Positions 23,501-35,900 of a DNA stretch of 64,000 nucleotides are shown here, in pieces. The position numbers were made by a program, and so were the translations under genes. The notes beneath the pieces were generated by a model, which searched no databases, was not told the origin of the DNA, and was given only the letters and a program-made list of their open reading frames with translations. The DNA comes from Anarhynchus alexandrinus (taxonomy: Eukaryota > Chordata > Aves > Charadriiformes > Charadriidae), in the NCBI GenBank assembly GCA_008711295.1, contig VUYV01000214.1:1479376-1543375 (forward strand), in the 5' to 3' direction. Position 1 is the stretch's first letter. Every line of letters starts with the position of its first letter.

Positions 23501-26500
23501 TCATTAATGTCACATGGAAACTATCCAATAATTAAAACATCTCACTCACTGCCTCTCTGATATTATATAAACCTCAGAAAGACAGTGTCTTTTTCTTTTT
23601 CATTTCAAAGGTCAGAAATCTGCTATGTGAACAGAAAGGTAATTAATATTGACCAATATAACTGTGAGAGCCGGTAAGCCTACTCAGAATACTAGCAGAC
23701 TTTAACATTTGATCTAACGCTGAAAAAATTTTGTCCTAAATATCACATTAATTCTAAGATTCCATATGAAATATTTGAGAGCTGTTACTGGAGGAGAGAG
23801 AAAATTTCAGCCATCTAGAAATTGTGCTTTATTCTTTCCCCTTTTTCTCCCCCCTCCCGCCCCAGCCTAAGTATACTGGCTCAAGAGATCCTCCACCATC
23901 CACTTCTTTTCCTGGATCATCTCCAATGCCACAGAGCTACCATTATGCTTCCTAGTGTGTTATTTCTTTTTATTCCACACCCTGCACAAATGATATATGA
24001 CTGTCCTTTGTAAAATACTTCATTCTATATCAAATGGAAGTGAGTTTCAGCATCTCCCTTGGTTAGGAGCATCTTAAAATCTAATTTATGCCTTTTGAAT
24101 TTTTGCTATTGGGATCTGGAAAGAACAACATGTGGGCAGGCTGTTCTTGTAATTAATTGTTTGCTTTCTCTGCCTGCTCTGAGAATCTGTTCTTTGTCCT
24201 ACATATCTGATAATGTCATGACTCTAAGGTTCTTTATAGCCGTAGTAGCTAATGTACCATAACGCATTTATATTTCAGAGTCTTCAGATCGGTTCCAAGC
24301 TGTGGCCTTATTAACAGAAAAGAGAGCAGGGTGGAAGCAGCCTTCCTGATAACCACGTATTCGAGGCCTCTCATTCTAACTCTTCTCTCTTGCTTTTCCT
24401 GTGACCTCTCCCATTCCACTCACAACCCAGCCATAGCCTAATCGTCCTTATCACAGTAACGAGCATCTTGCATTCTCTAATCTATTGTTTCTAATCTCGT
24501 GATTTGCGGTTGTCTAGAATGTCACATTTATAAACACAGACAGAGTCCAGTGCCTTCTGTTCCCAAAGCACAGGCATCCACCTTGTGAGTGAATGAGGAA
24601 TCCTCTTACGCTCTAAGAGATTTAGGGTTTGTGATTAGGATAACAATAATTTACAGGTGTGAGGCGCTGGCTCTATATGTGGAGCAAGGGAGCGTTAAAC
24701 TTAAAATGGAGTACACAAACAGCAACATTAGATGAAGTCACTTTCATTTTTGCCCTTTGGAAATGCTTGGTTTAAAATCAAACAGCAATAGGCTCATTGT
24801 CGTAGAATCACAGCTAACAAAAAGGACCACACAGACTGGCTGAAACGCTAGAAATCAGAGGGACTTAAAAGGATTTAGCACTTCTATCACCATCTCTTGC
24901 CAGCATGATTTGCAGCAGAAGAGGCACCCGGTGACACTTGCTCAGCTTTCCAGCACCTGTGGCTTAAAAGTTCCTCAGATCTCAAGCACTCACTCATTCT
25001 ATAGGTGCAGTGAGTCAGATGCATTGAAATACACATGTTGTCTCCTTAGTCTAGGCACATTCAATTAAGTCTTTTGAGAACTGGAGGTATCAGGTTTCCT
25101 GTACGTGTGCTGCTGTTCCTTGAAATGCTTACAAGTTAAATACTGCAGGTCTGCTGCATATGAAGCTCAGTGTGCCTGGCACATGCACCAATATTTCTGT
25201 CTAGAGATCTGTTGCAGATAACAAAGAAGACACACAGAAAAAGCAAACAGAAGATCTCTCTGCTTGAGGAAAGAACAAAGGTACTAACAAACAGTCATGT
25301 TCACTCCTGTCAAAACAGGACTGTCAAAAGTTCACTCCTATCAAAATGACTCTCGGTACTGTAGGCACCTCTTCAGTCTACAGATGTCACTTTAGATACC
25401 TGGTCATCAACTATTACCCAGGCATACCATAAAGTAGGGCTGTCTTGAGCCGTGGTGACGTGTGCATCTGAGGTCAAACAGATCAAACAACTATGACCAC
25501 AATCATCTTACCACCTTCTGCACAATCTAACCCAAAGTAAGAAGATCTAATATTAACCAATATTTTGTGGAATCATCCATGCTCACTGAAAAGTCCTCAT
25601 TGTTGGCTTTTTCCAGTTTAAGCAGATGAGAAGGACAGCAAGAAAGGGAAAGATACATCGCAAACATGCCAAATGGACAAGGTGAGGTTGTAGGAACAGT
25701 GATTTTCATTGAAGACTTGCAGTCCAATTTCACAGAACTAATTAATGAGAAACGTCAAAATAAAAATAGCGGGCTATAAAAGGTAGTCAGAGGAAAGAGT
25801 AAGATGATGATGAAAACAATCATGCAGGGCACGCAAAAGTGAACAGATGATGGGATGGGAGAGGAGGGGGTTTTAAGCAAGCGATCTTTTGTCAGCAAAA
25901 GCAGAGAATATAAAACTAGAGAATATCATGGGATCATCAGAATGGCAGCTGGATGTCCTTATCATTCATAAATATAACAGCTTTTAAAAGGGTGGAAAAA
26001 ACCTAAATGAATAACCGTTCCTCTTTTTTAATAAAGCATCTGATTTTCACATTCAGAGGTTTCATAATACCCTTTGGCAAATAAGTACGAATGGGTTCAG
26101 TTTTCATGTCTGCACTTCAGAATGAAAAAAAGGGTCAGAAATGAGTTGCATTTTTCCTCTTCTCATTTAAAAGAATTGGTATTTTGACTTGTAAGGAGCC
26201 AAGTGCAGTTCACGTGCTTAGTTTCCTCTGTGCTGCACATAAAAACAGGAAAAGCCAGCCTTTTGGCTGTGCTTCTTTTTATTGTTGGTTGTTTGACATG
26301 TTTTTCTATTACAATTCACAGCAGGGAGCGTTTATCTCTGTTATGAAAACCAGTTGGCCCATTGTTAGGAAAGAAAGCTGCACTTCCCCAATAGGAAGTC
26401 AAGTGTCTCTACAGTGTTGTAGAAAGGCATTCTGCAGTTGAAGTCAACATGTGTCAGTGCTAGGAGGCTACGCGCACGCAGCACTAGTGCTCCTCTCTTT

Positions 26501-29334
26501 GATTAGAACAAGCAAGTTTCCCCTTGTGCACGTTGGGAAATGGTGGCATGCACAGCGGGCAGTGGCAAATCCAGGAATACTCTCACTCCCTGCCCATAAG
26601 AGATGGGGGGAGGTTTTGGTAACGGTGCCTTTTGTGCAACATTCGCTAGCAGGAGCTTTGAGGTTCCTTTCTTTCTTTTCCCGATGTTGGTTATTTTGAA
26701 GGAGGTGCTCAGCCACTCTCTGAGAAATGTTGGCTCTGTTCAATTAAAAAATGCAAATATTGCACCTTAAGTTTTTTCCTACTTCTTCTTTTCTTCCAAA
26801 ACAGTAGGAAATAGATCTTTATATAGCTTTCTGTTTTATTCATATTCTTTTTTTTTTTACAGCCCTAACACTGAGAGGTCACTTTGCCATTTTTTTTCCC
26901 CAACCACAAATTCCTTAAACATTCGTATCTGATAGTGCCCAATTATTCATGTGGGCATTTCTTAGAATTTACCTTCCTGTTCAGCAAACATGGTAAATAT
27001 GGTGTTTAGCTCAAAGGTGTAAGTGTGACAGTTCAAAATTAAGCCAGTTTGCTTCTACCAGTCAGTCTTCCGGCCAGTGCTTTGGTGACATTACATCTTT
27101 GAGAAGACCTATTAGTTACATTCAGTCCAGGTTGAATAGATGTGACTTCATCTGTCTAGATCAAATAATTAAATGTGTTCTAAATATCATCCAAATCATT
27201 CATCAAGGACAGAAAGCTCAGTCAGTGTGATATTTCAAAAAGGGCATTAGTCAGAACTCAGTAGCTACTCTTTTCAGTAAAATTCAGATCTGAAGTCAAA
27301 CTTTGTGTTTGCATAATGCTATTGTCAAAATCTGAATCCAGAACAGGGAAAATCAGATCTTCGTCTTGATATATGTTGTGTGACTCGTTCAAAATACATA
27401 ATTTAATTACTCTACTTTCTTTTTAAGTCGTTACACACAGTTTATTCGTTAGTTATAGTTTGTTTATTTATTGGATTAATCAAAATATTGTGTAATCCTG
27501 TATTTATTATTATTAATAGTCCTCTTGGATGAGTGTTTGTTATTATACATGCGTTACAAGCTAATAACAATAGCTTTAGGACCAGAAAGCAAAACAAAGA
27601 TAAAACATAACTGAATTCTCACCTTTTAAACTGCTAGTACAATGCTTTGTTTTGTGCACTTGCCTTTTGGGCTCAGTTTGACCTTTGCAAACTATGTATG
27701 TAGGAGACCAGACTCAAGAGTCAGACTCGAGAGTTCATATTCTAGCATCTGCCTTGTGGGCTGTAATTTTTTTGTTACAGCCTGATTTTCACTGGCTCTT
27801 CAATGGATACGAAACAATTGTTTTAGTGCAAGGTATTTAATGTGCTGTCAATTGACTTTGAAATTTGCACTGTTCCTTACTGCTTTTTTTCTGTTATTAA
27901 GTCCTTAAAAATTCAGTGTACTAGATTAAATCTGTGGGAAAAATATTTATACCAAGAGATCTTACAAAGATAAAAAGCTCACTGAATATAGCTCTTTAGT
28001 TCTTATGCTTATGTAAATACAGGCAAAACAGCAGTACAAGAAAAATAATTGGTTTTAAGTAAAAAATACAAAGCAAACAAATTCCAAATAGTGGGGTATT
28101 TTTGAGTTTGTTTTTGTTTCCCTAAGATTTTAGAATTCCATATAGCAAGGAGTATAGACTTCCTCGTCAAACTGTATTAAAAGTCCAAAGTGTATCAGAC
28201 TTGAATTCCTCTGTTTCTGGTTATTTTTATCTGAAATTATGCAGAACTTTGTCCATGGGTAAATCATCTAACAGTATTAAAAGCTACAGATATCCAGCAT
28301 TTCAAAAAGCAACTCACATACACTCCATTGTACAAAAATACAAAAAAATTTTGCACACTTTTGACTCGATATACAGTATTATTTTAAATTTTATGTTCTT
28401 TTAATTGTGCAGTTTCTGCACAATTTCTTGTTTAAAAGCGTACATTGAGATAGAAGTGACTAATGTTAGGGACTGAAGTACTCCTATCAATAACTCTCTG
28501 AATTAAAATAGAAGAGAAAAAGACCTATAAATCTTTGGAATATTTAAATGGTGAAAGCATATTTGGGGACTGTATCAACACAAATCACATTGTAAGTCTA
28601 AAACGTTATGATTTACCTCTTTTAATCAGGGGGTATAATCAATCCAAAGGGTTCAGCACTTTCCAGGAGAAGAAACTCATTCCCTGGCAATGGATAAATT
28701 TCAAAAACATTTTGAAAGGGAGATCAAAGTAATTTTGCTGCCTTGCTAGGTTTGCATCCATTAGCAGAGGTTACTTATAAAGAGCAAATACTTGCATTTG
28801 AAAGGGAGTAGACTGTCCCAGGTATAAGGTGTCTCCAAAAACGTCCCCCACAGAGAAATACCAAAGATATCATTCTTTACCTCTCATTTCAAGTGATACT
28901 AGTCTGTATACTAAATCATATAATCCTAAAAGGTATTTTAGGAAGAAAGTATAAATATTTCTGGCAAGGTCACTTAGTCTGTTTGCTTACTATCTGCTAC
29001 CTCCTTCTGAGACTGCTTTTTTCCTTGACATGAAAAAATGAATGGTTCTCCAGACATCACTAGATTCTTCCGTCTTCTTAGAAGCATCTCTGGGAAGGAG
29101 CTAAAAATGCTGCTGGAGCCAACAATAAAATTCTCATGGACTTCAGCAGCCAAGTAGTTCATACAAGACTGAAATGAGAACGCTTTTTGAAAAAAAATCC
29201 ATAATAATCGTGAAATGTCATTACACATATTTCACTAGAGCTTGAAAAATAAAGAGGATCCTTTTGAAGATAAGGGTTAATAAAAAACAAATTATTGGTG
29301 TCATTATGAGGGACAACTGGGTGACATTTCACTA
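23501..29334. other. Non-coding DNA, no gene recognised
   Basis: About 5.8 kb of AT-rich sequence. Only minor local duplications are visible, such as cagactcaagagt/cagactcgagagt at 27709-27734 and a ttcactcct-tcaaaa repeat near 25300-25347. No exon or CR1 was recognised. Confidence 0.5.
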
Positions 29335-29505
29335 ACAGACACAATCATTGATAACTGTTTTCTGTCTCTCAAATCTGTTAAACATCTTCCCATTTTGGAA
29401 AAAAAAAAAAAAAACTACGGTATCNACAGACACAATCATTGATAACTGTTTTCTGTCTCTCAAATCTGTTAAACATCTTCCCATTTTGGAAAAAAAAAAA
29501 AAAAT
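29335..29505 (+). repeat. 80-bp direct duplication flanking a single N
   Basis: The 80-bp sequence starting acagacacaatcattgataa is present at 29335-29414 and again at 29426-29505. Both copies end in an A run of 15-16. The ambiguous base n is at 29425. After the A run the first copy reads ctacggtatc, which looks like a corrupted version of tctgctgtatc after the second. The two copies are otherwise identical. This fits two overlapping contig ends placed side by side around a nominal gap. Confidence 0.92.
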
Positions 29506-29789
29506 CTGCTGTATCACATATAACAAAACTCAGCTATAACAGGCTAACTATAGATGCCTTTAACAGGCCCAGAGTTGATCTTCAGCCTTCAGTTTGTACA
29601 ATTGTTCACCTACATACATTTTCATTGTTGGTTTTGCGTGCTGTGTTAACTGCGCATTAAAATTGACTGTCCTAACAGACTTTTTAATAAAAGCTCCAGT
29701 AAAGCTTCTCACGAGTAAACCTAATCCCTCCCATATTTGTCTAATTTGGTTACATCTGCCTTCTTACTATGATTATTTTTTGTAATGCA

Positions 29790-29985
29790 ATAGCATCTAT
29801 AGATCTCATGCAAGATCAGGGGCTTGCTGTGCTAGACACTGTATAAATAGAAAATGACAGACAGTCCCTATCCCTAAAGCGCTCCTAGTCTAAATAGACC
29901 CAGTAGGAAAGGAAGCAGAAGCATGGAGCACTGAAGTGATTTCGCCTGAGGTCACACCACAGTTCGTTAGTAGGTTTGGAGAAAA
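29790..29985 (+). repeat. Ancient L2/MIR-type repeat relic
   Basis: The run gctgtgctagacactgtataaa, then acagtccctatccctaaagcgctcctagtcta, resembles the 3' region of LINE2-type elements (gtgctaggcactgt, cagtccctgccc, gagcttacagtcta). It is followed by gaagtgatttcgcctgaggtcacaccacagt, resembling the MIR/CORE-SINE phrase gaagtgacttgcccaaggtcacacagc. The order and spacing support a real, strongly diverged relic. The exact family needs a repeat-library search. Confidence 0.6.
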
Positions 29986-32900
29986 AGTTGGTCTTTCTGC
30001 TGTCCTTCCAAAATGTCTTACATACACCTCTCATATGGTGATTGAAATTTTCTTAAACATTTACAGTTGTAATTTTGCTCTTACTTGGATTTGCGTGTCG
30101 TGTGCTGGTGATTTGCTTGCCACAAAGCTGATCCTTGCTCTTGTCTATTAATGTTAAACTGTAAGAGGGACATCAGTTTTGTCATAAAAATCCAGCTTCA
30201 TCAAAAGGGAAGCATTTCTTTTGTAAATTACTGTTTCTTATAGATAATCCTTTGCCACTGCTGGTGCCTGATGCACAATTTACAGATTGTGCTGCTGAGT
30301 GAGCTCTTCCTCCTTCTATCCTTGCTTTAAATTCACTGCATTCATATGTGGCCAGTGGTACTGTTTTGGTCAGGTAGAAAAGCAAATTGTTTTAGGATGT
30401 CCTGAATTGTGATAGACCTGAATGTGTCTAATTTGCCGTGCTAATTGAATTCATTTGTATTACCTGATTTTGAAACTTCTTCAATATCCCTTAACATCCC
30501 CAGTAAGGTTATGTTGTTCACAGGTAGAATTTCATTCATTATTTTGTTGGTTCTCTAAAAGAATTCTAGTCAGGAATTAAGGAGAGCACTATTTTTTTAC
30601 TGTGATCAGGTAGTGTGTTGCAATGATACAGCACAGACTGTAGATAATTTTGCCTGTGTCTAATGATGATTTTCAGCACGTTTACGTGATATTGGAATAC
30701 AGCTTGCCAGCCTGCTGGGCCTCTGGTATTATTATTATCTGATAACTGGAGGTTAAGTACCAAAGATTTTCAGAACTTGAGCAACCTGACCTAACTTAAC
30801 GTTAGCCCTGTACTAACAAGGGATTGAATTGTATTTCCAACCTGGATGAGTGTATGATTCTGTTTTCAGTGGTGACTAAGCCACTTCATTCTCACACTTT
30901 TTTTATAGCTTTGGCAGAACATCGTCTAATTCTGAGGGAGTTTAATGTTACCCATTCTTTCAACACAGCATCTACAAGCAGCTTAATCCACATTTTTACT
31001 TTGCCCTTTTTGTCTATAAAGAATGCCTGAGAGAGAGCTGCAAACTCAAGGCAAGTCCTTCAGCTTCACTTGCTGGGTAGACCCACATCTTCTTTTCTTT
31101 GGCAATTGAGAGAAAGCACTGAGACTGGCTCACATTTATGAGTTCTGGTAGGCTTACCAATGTTCCTCACCTTGTCTTGAGGGACTTGAAAACACGTTGC
31201 ATAAGAGGTGCCATACCTATGTATTTATAAGCCTGGCATAGAGGGAGATGGCATGCTGTCTTCCAGTTGCAGTTCTTCCCGTTCATTTGCTTATGAGATG
31301 ATGTTGCTGGCATGGCAACTTTCCATGCGAGCAGGAAGTTTCCTGTTGAAAAACTTCAGAACATTTTCTTTAGAAACACTTCTGTCACTACCATGTATTT
31401 TGTTCTCTTTTTTTCCCTCTTTCATTCTTTATTATCAAGAAAGCTTGCATGAAAAGGAGACCTTTTTTATCAAAAAGTTCATCTTTGGTTCCCCACCTGA
31501 AGCCCTTAATTGTGTCCACAATGGCCATTTGTGAAGTCTCACACAGATGAATATGGGTTCAGGTGAGCAACAAGCAGTGGGAGCAGATGGAATCCCAGGA
31601 AACAAAGATACCATTCTCATGCAAATCTGTCTCCAAATAGAAGGAAAAGAAAATATATTCAATGGGAACACTCCTTTAGTGAAACCTTATGATCAAGAAG
31701 TCAAAGGCACAAAAGTCAGAAGTTTCAGCAGTAGCGTTTCCACATCAGCTCTAAACTTGCCTCTCTTGTTGCATTTTTCATGGCACTTTTAGCTTTTGTG
31801 TCTATCTCCTAACCTGATTTGCTACTGTGGATCTGACCCTTAAGGCCTGAGGAAGTTACAAGTTTATATTCTAGATTTCTGACACAAATCCATCTTTGTT
31901 TAGCACCGTTGCTTAATTTTGCAAAATATGAGCACGTGTATGTAAAAAAAAACCAACCTGAAGTTTCTCTGGGAACTCCCAGTTGAGCTGTCTGAATTCT
32001 GCAGGTCTAAAAAACATCTACAGTTATATTGCATGAATAGAAAGCTTTTGTACTAAGTTTCTTCTTCAGTGCTTTTGGCTTTTTATATGGTGGGAAAGTA
32101 TATAATCTGTAGTTCATTGCCACTTTTGTTGTTCGTTTAGTTTGAGTTCAGCTTCTTGGACAAAAGTAAGGCATCTAAGGGCAGAGGCAACCTAAAGTAG
32201 CCAAGAATATTGGGAAAGTTGCACAAACGTTTACCTTAATTGCCAGCCTGTCAGTTTGGTACAAAGTTTACTTTTACATTGAATTTCCCATGTGCACATT
32301 GGTTCAGACATTTCAAAAACAAAGTTTTCAATTTTCTTGGGGCTGACTCTGCAGTGTACTACTATGTGCGAAGAAAGGCACACCCGTGGTTGCTGCAGGT
32401 TTTCCTTCAGAGTTGAAGCTGGTTAGTAGTTGAACTATGTGGCAGGTCCATCTTTAAATGTTTCAGTCTCCCACCTTTGTTAGTTCAACCCAGGCAGTTA
32501 ATTTTCCCACCGCTTTTCTTCAGCTGTAAGAACGGGCAGTCTATTTGGTTTAGGATTATTTTAATGGCTGTGCAGTGACCCAGATTTTAAATTAATAAAA
32601 TAACTGAAGCTTCTGTACTGTAATGCTATTTTACTGCACTGTATTTTCTTTACATGAAAAAAACAAAAATTGCAGTTACCTGAAATTTATTGCAAAAGGC
32701 AAGCTAATTGAAGTAAAGGAGACTGTATTAATGAATACATTGTAACGTGTGAACTTTCTCCATTCTCTGCTGAATATAGTGCAGTAGGTAATATCTGAAT
32801 ATATTTTCACTCATTCTGAAAACTCAAGCAATCCTATTATAATGCATATGCATAGAGGCTTCCGTTGAGTTTGTGAAGGTACATAGCATATGGCATTTCC

Positions 32901-35900
32901 TAATCTTTCTTGATTGATGCTACCACCCTAATATTATTTTTTAGAAATTTATCAATAATTTTTATTTCTGGAATGTCTTTGTTGTTGTTCAATAAACAAA
33001 CAAACAAAAAATACCCTAACAGGAATGACACAGTGGCATCTTATCCTTGTTTTAAGACTTCAGTTGTAAAACTGTTATATGGGCCAACACCAGAAGAGGT
33101 GCCGACACATACTATATAACAAACTTTTCTACCAGCTGTTTTCACTCCCCTTCCCCAGCTTCTGTGCCTGGATTTTCTCCAAATATTTTTTGTGTCTTCC
33201 CCATTGCTGGTTCCTCATCCCAGTCTATCCTCTCTACCTCAGACTTGGTCTAGTTTACTTTGTCAGAGGGCTCTAGTCCCTCCTTCCTAACCCTACACCT
33301 CTCTCTCTTTATGTCTTCACAGTCTCCTGACAGAGACTCATCCCCACTCTGTATTTCCCAGGGGCATAAATATAACAAAACAAATGAACAAACAAACAAA
33401 ATCCCCTAACATCTATTGGGGGGGTGCGTGCAGGAAATAGGTAGGCTTCATATAGCCCAAATCAGAAGTGAATAAACATTTATTGCTGAATACGCCATTG
33501 TCTTTTCTCTTTCCTGGCTTACCAGACTCCATTGTATTGGAAAACAGGGAACTTTATGTAGAGATCTGTTATTTAGAGACCTGTCTTAAAATTGAGCAAT
33601 ATAAGTGTGATTTCTGGTGTTCTTGATTCCTTTGTTTGAAGGAACTATTGAGATGACCCTTAGATTGCTGTGTTTAGAGGTGACACATGAACTACAAGAA
33701 AATAGTATTAAATCTGAAAAGAACAAAAATATGCCCCCTCCAAAAAAAAGATGTTGTAAAATTGACATGAGCCCAATACTTATTGAGCTGCTGACATGTG
33801 AATGCGAGGAAGAAAAACTATTTCCATCTGCTAGGCAACATGCTAATGGTGTGAGGGGAAAAAGTATTTGGGTGTATGTAAAAGATTCACGCGGATTAGA
33901 AAATCGCTGGTGCAAATTCCTAAACTTGAGTCTATGCCCACAGACCATGAATTTCTCGGTGCTGTTCCCCTGGCACCCATTATCTGAAACATCCACTCGC
34001 CGCTGGGCGTCTGCACCACTAACACCTTTGAAGGGAGATTAGCAACCAGATGTGAGGAATTTCTGCAGAGAAGACCTGCAGAGAAGACTAGGGAACAAGC
34101 TTCGGCAACTGGTATTTGGAGATGGTGGAGGCCGGCCAACGCGAACAGGGCAGGGAGCAGGAGCGGCAGATGTAAGGCGAGGAGTGTACTCTCATGGGAG
34201 CTGGGACCCAGCCAGGTGGAACAAAATGCTGCCATTTAGGTGTGAGGTTTGCTAAAGAGGTGTCTGCAGGTATGCTGAGCACGTGGTAAAACTAAGTGTG
34301 AGCTAGTAAGGATTCAAGCTCACCTGACCATAGGTCTTTTGGTGGGGAAGTAGAGAAGGGGAGGGACGGACACAGCTTTTCATGAAGACACACAGGGTTT
34401 CTCCCTGTACACCGCCTAGGAAAACTGTTGATATTATGCGTATGATTTGGGGGCTGTTTGGAACCTTCCTGAGGCAAAATTACTGACATTAAAGGGACTT
34501 TTGTGCAAGCACAAATGGTGGTGCAGAACAGGGCTCTTACTCAGCTACTCAGGAGGCTTCCATGGTGGGTGGTAAGCCATTGGGAGTCGCCAGATGGCTG
34601 CCGAGCTTGTGATTAAGGTGTTGGGACACCCTAAGGAGTATGTTCGAAAATATATCTTGGACCACACATCATTCTGAATACGGCATTAATTTTCTGTTTT
34701 GTGAGTAGTCAGATTTATTAACAATTTGTATACTTGAAGCTCTGTGTGCTGGGCAACACACCCTGCTCTCATTATTGTTAATGGCAATAGGAAATATGCA
34801 CATAACCCCCCGTGTACTGCCTAGGCAATTTGCCTCTAACAGTATAAGTTTCTAAAAAACAAAATTAAATCATATATGTAAGAAAAGAAAATGCTTACAT
34901 CTCGACTTTATTTCAGCTTAAACCTCAGTGTTTAAAAAAATGTTAAACTACTTGGTATTAATCAAATCAAGCTGGTTAAATTTTCCTTTTAGCTATCTGA
35001 AATGGAACCCTGCTTTATAGCTTGAAATACTGTTTTTTAGGATGATAAAATTGTGAGAACCTTTGACTGATCTGTAGTAAAATATTTTACTGCAATTTCA
35101 TTTGCCTGAACAAATATTTTTAGAACATTAACAGAAATGTATGGCATATATTTCAAAGCCTATCGTATAATTTCATGTACAAATATTTATATACATGGTC
35201 CCAGGGAAGTTAAAAATGTAATGTTTTTATAGAAAATATACAATACAGTGTATACTCCCCACACAGTATATAGTATCTAAAATGGGAGAAGAGAGAATTT
35301 TCTTTCAGTATCTCCAAGAAAATAGCTTTCATTTAAAATGCAGCTGAAAAATGTTAACAAACAGAAATTTTATTTTGTAGTGCTGATAAACCAAGAAACC
35401 CAGACAAAGGACTAAGGAGGTGCTGTTCATGGATATTAGATAACATCACAGCGACTGCAACTGGAGGAACTCTGTGTGTTACATGAGTAGCCTTTGCCTT
35501 TACTCACTAAATCTTCTGTCCCACACATAACCCATTCAAACCTATTGCTTTTCACAGCGAACAGTCATAGGCTGATACTCACTGGGTATTTGAGGGGAGG
35601 TTTGCAAAGCAAGTTGACCCCCGCTCCAAATCCTTGGTTCAAGCCTTCGCCCGGCTCTGGCTTGTGTTGTTAAAACCTAAACCTGAGTTTCAGCACCCCT
35701 GCCCCTCAGCCAGAAACTTGCCATCAGCCCTGAATACAGCACAAGGAGAGGAGTCCTACCTTACATTTGTACATATGTAATGTAAACATACTTAGATGAG
35801 TGAGCTTACAGACAGCCAGTTCAAGTACTTCACTCTCAAACCAGGACAGGCTGTTTTCACTGCTGATTTGCCCTCCTTTCCCTGCCAGATGCATTTACAA

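Noticed and set aside
33617..34042. 141-codon plus-strand ORF
   Set aside because: No domain or known motif, and an overlapping minus-strand frame is of similar length; consistent with chance.
34517..34535. tggtggtgcagaacagggct resembling a retroviral tRNA-Lys primer binding site
   Set aside because: Only the aacaggg core fits; there is no LTR, no terminal tg...ca pair, no polypurine tract and no gag/pol frame around it.
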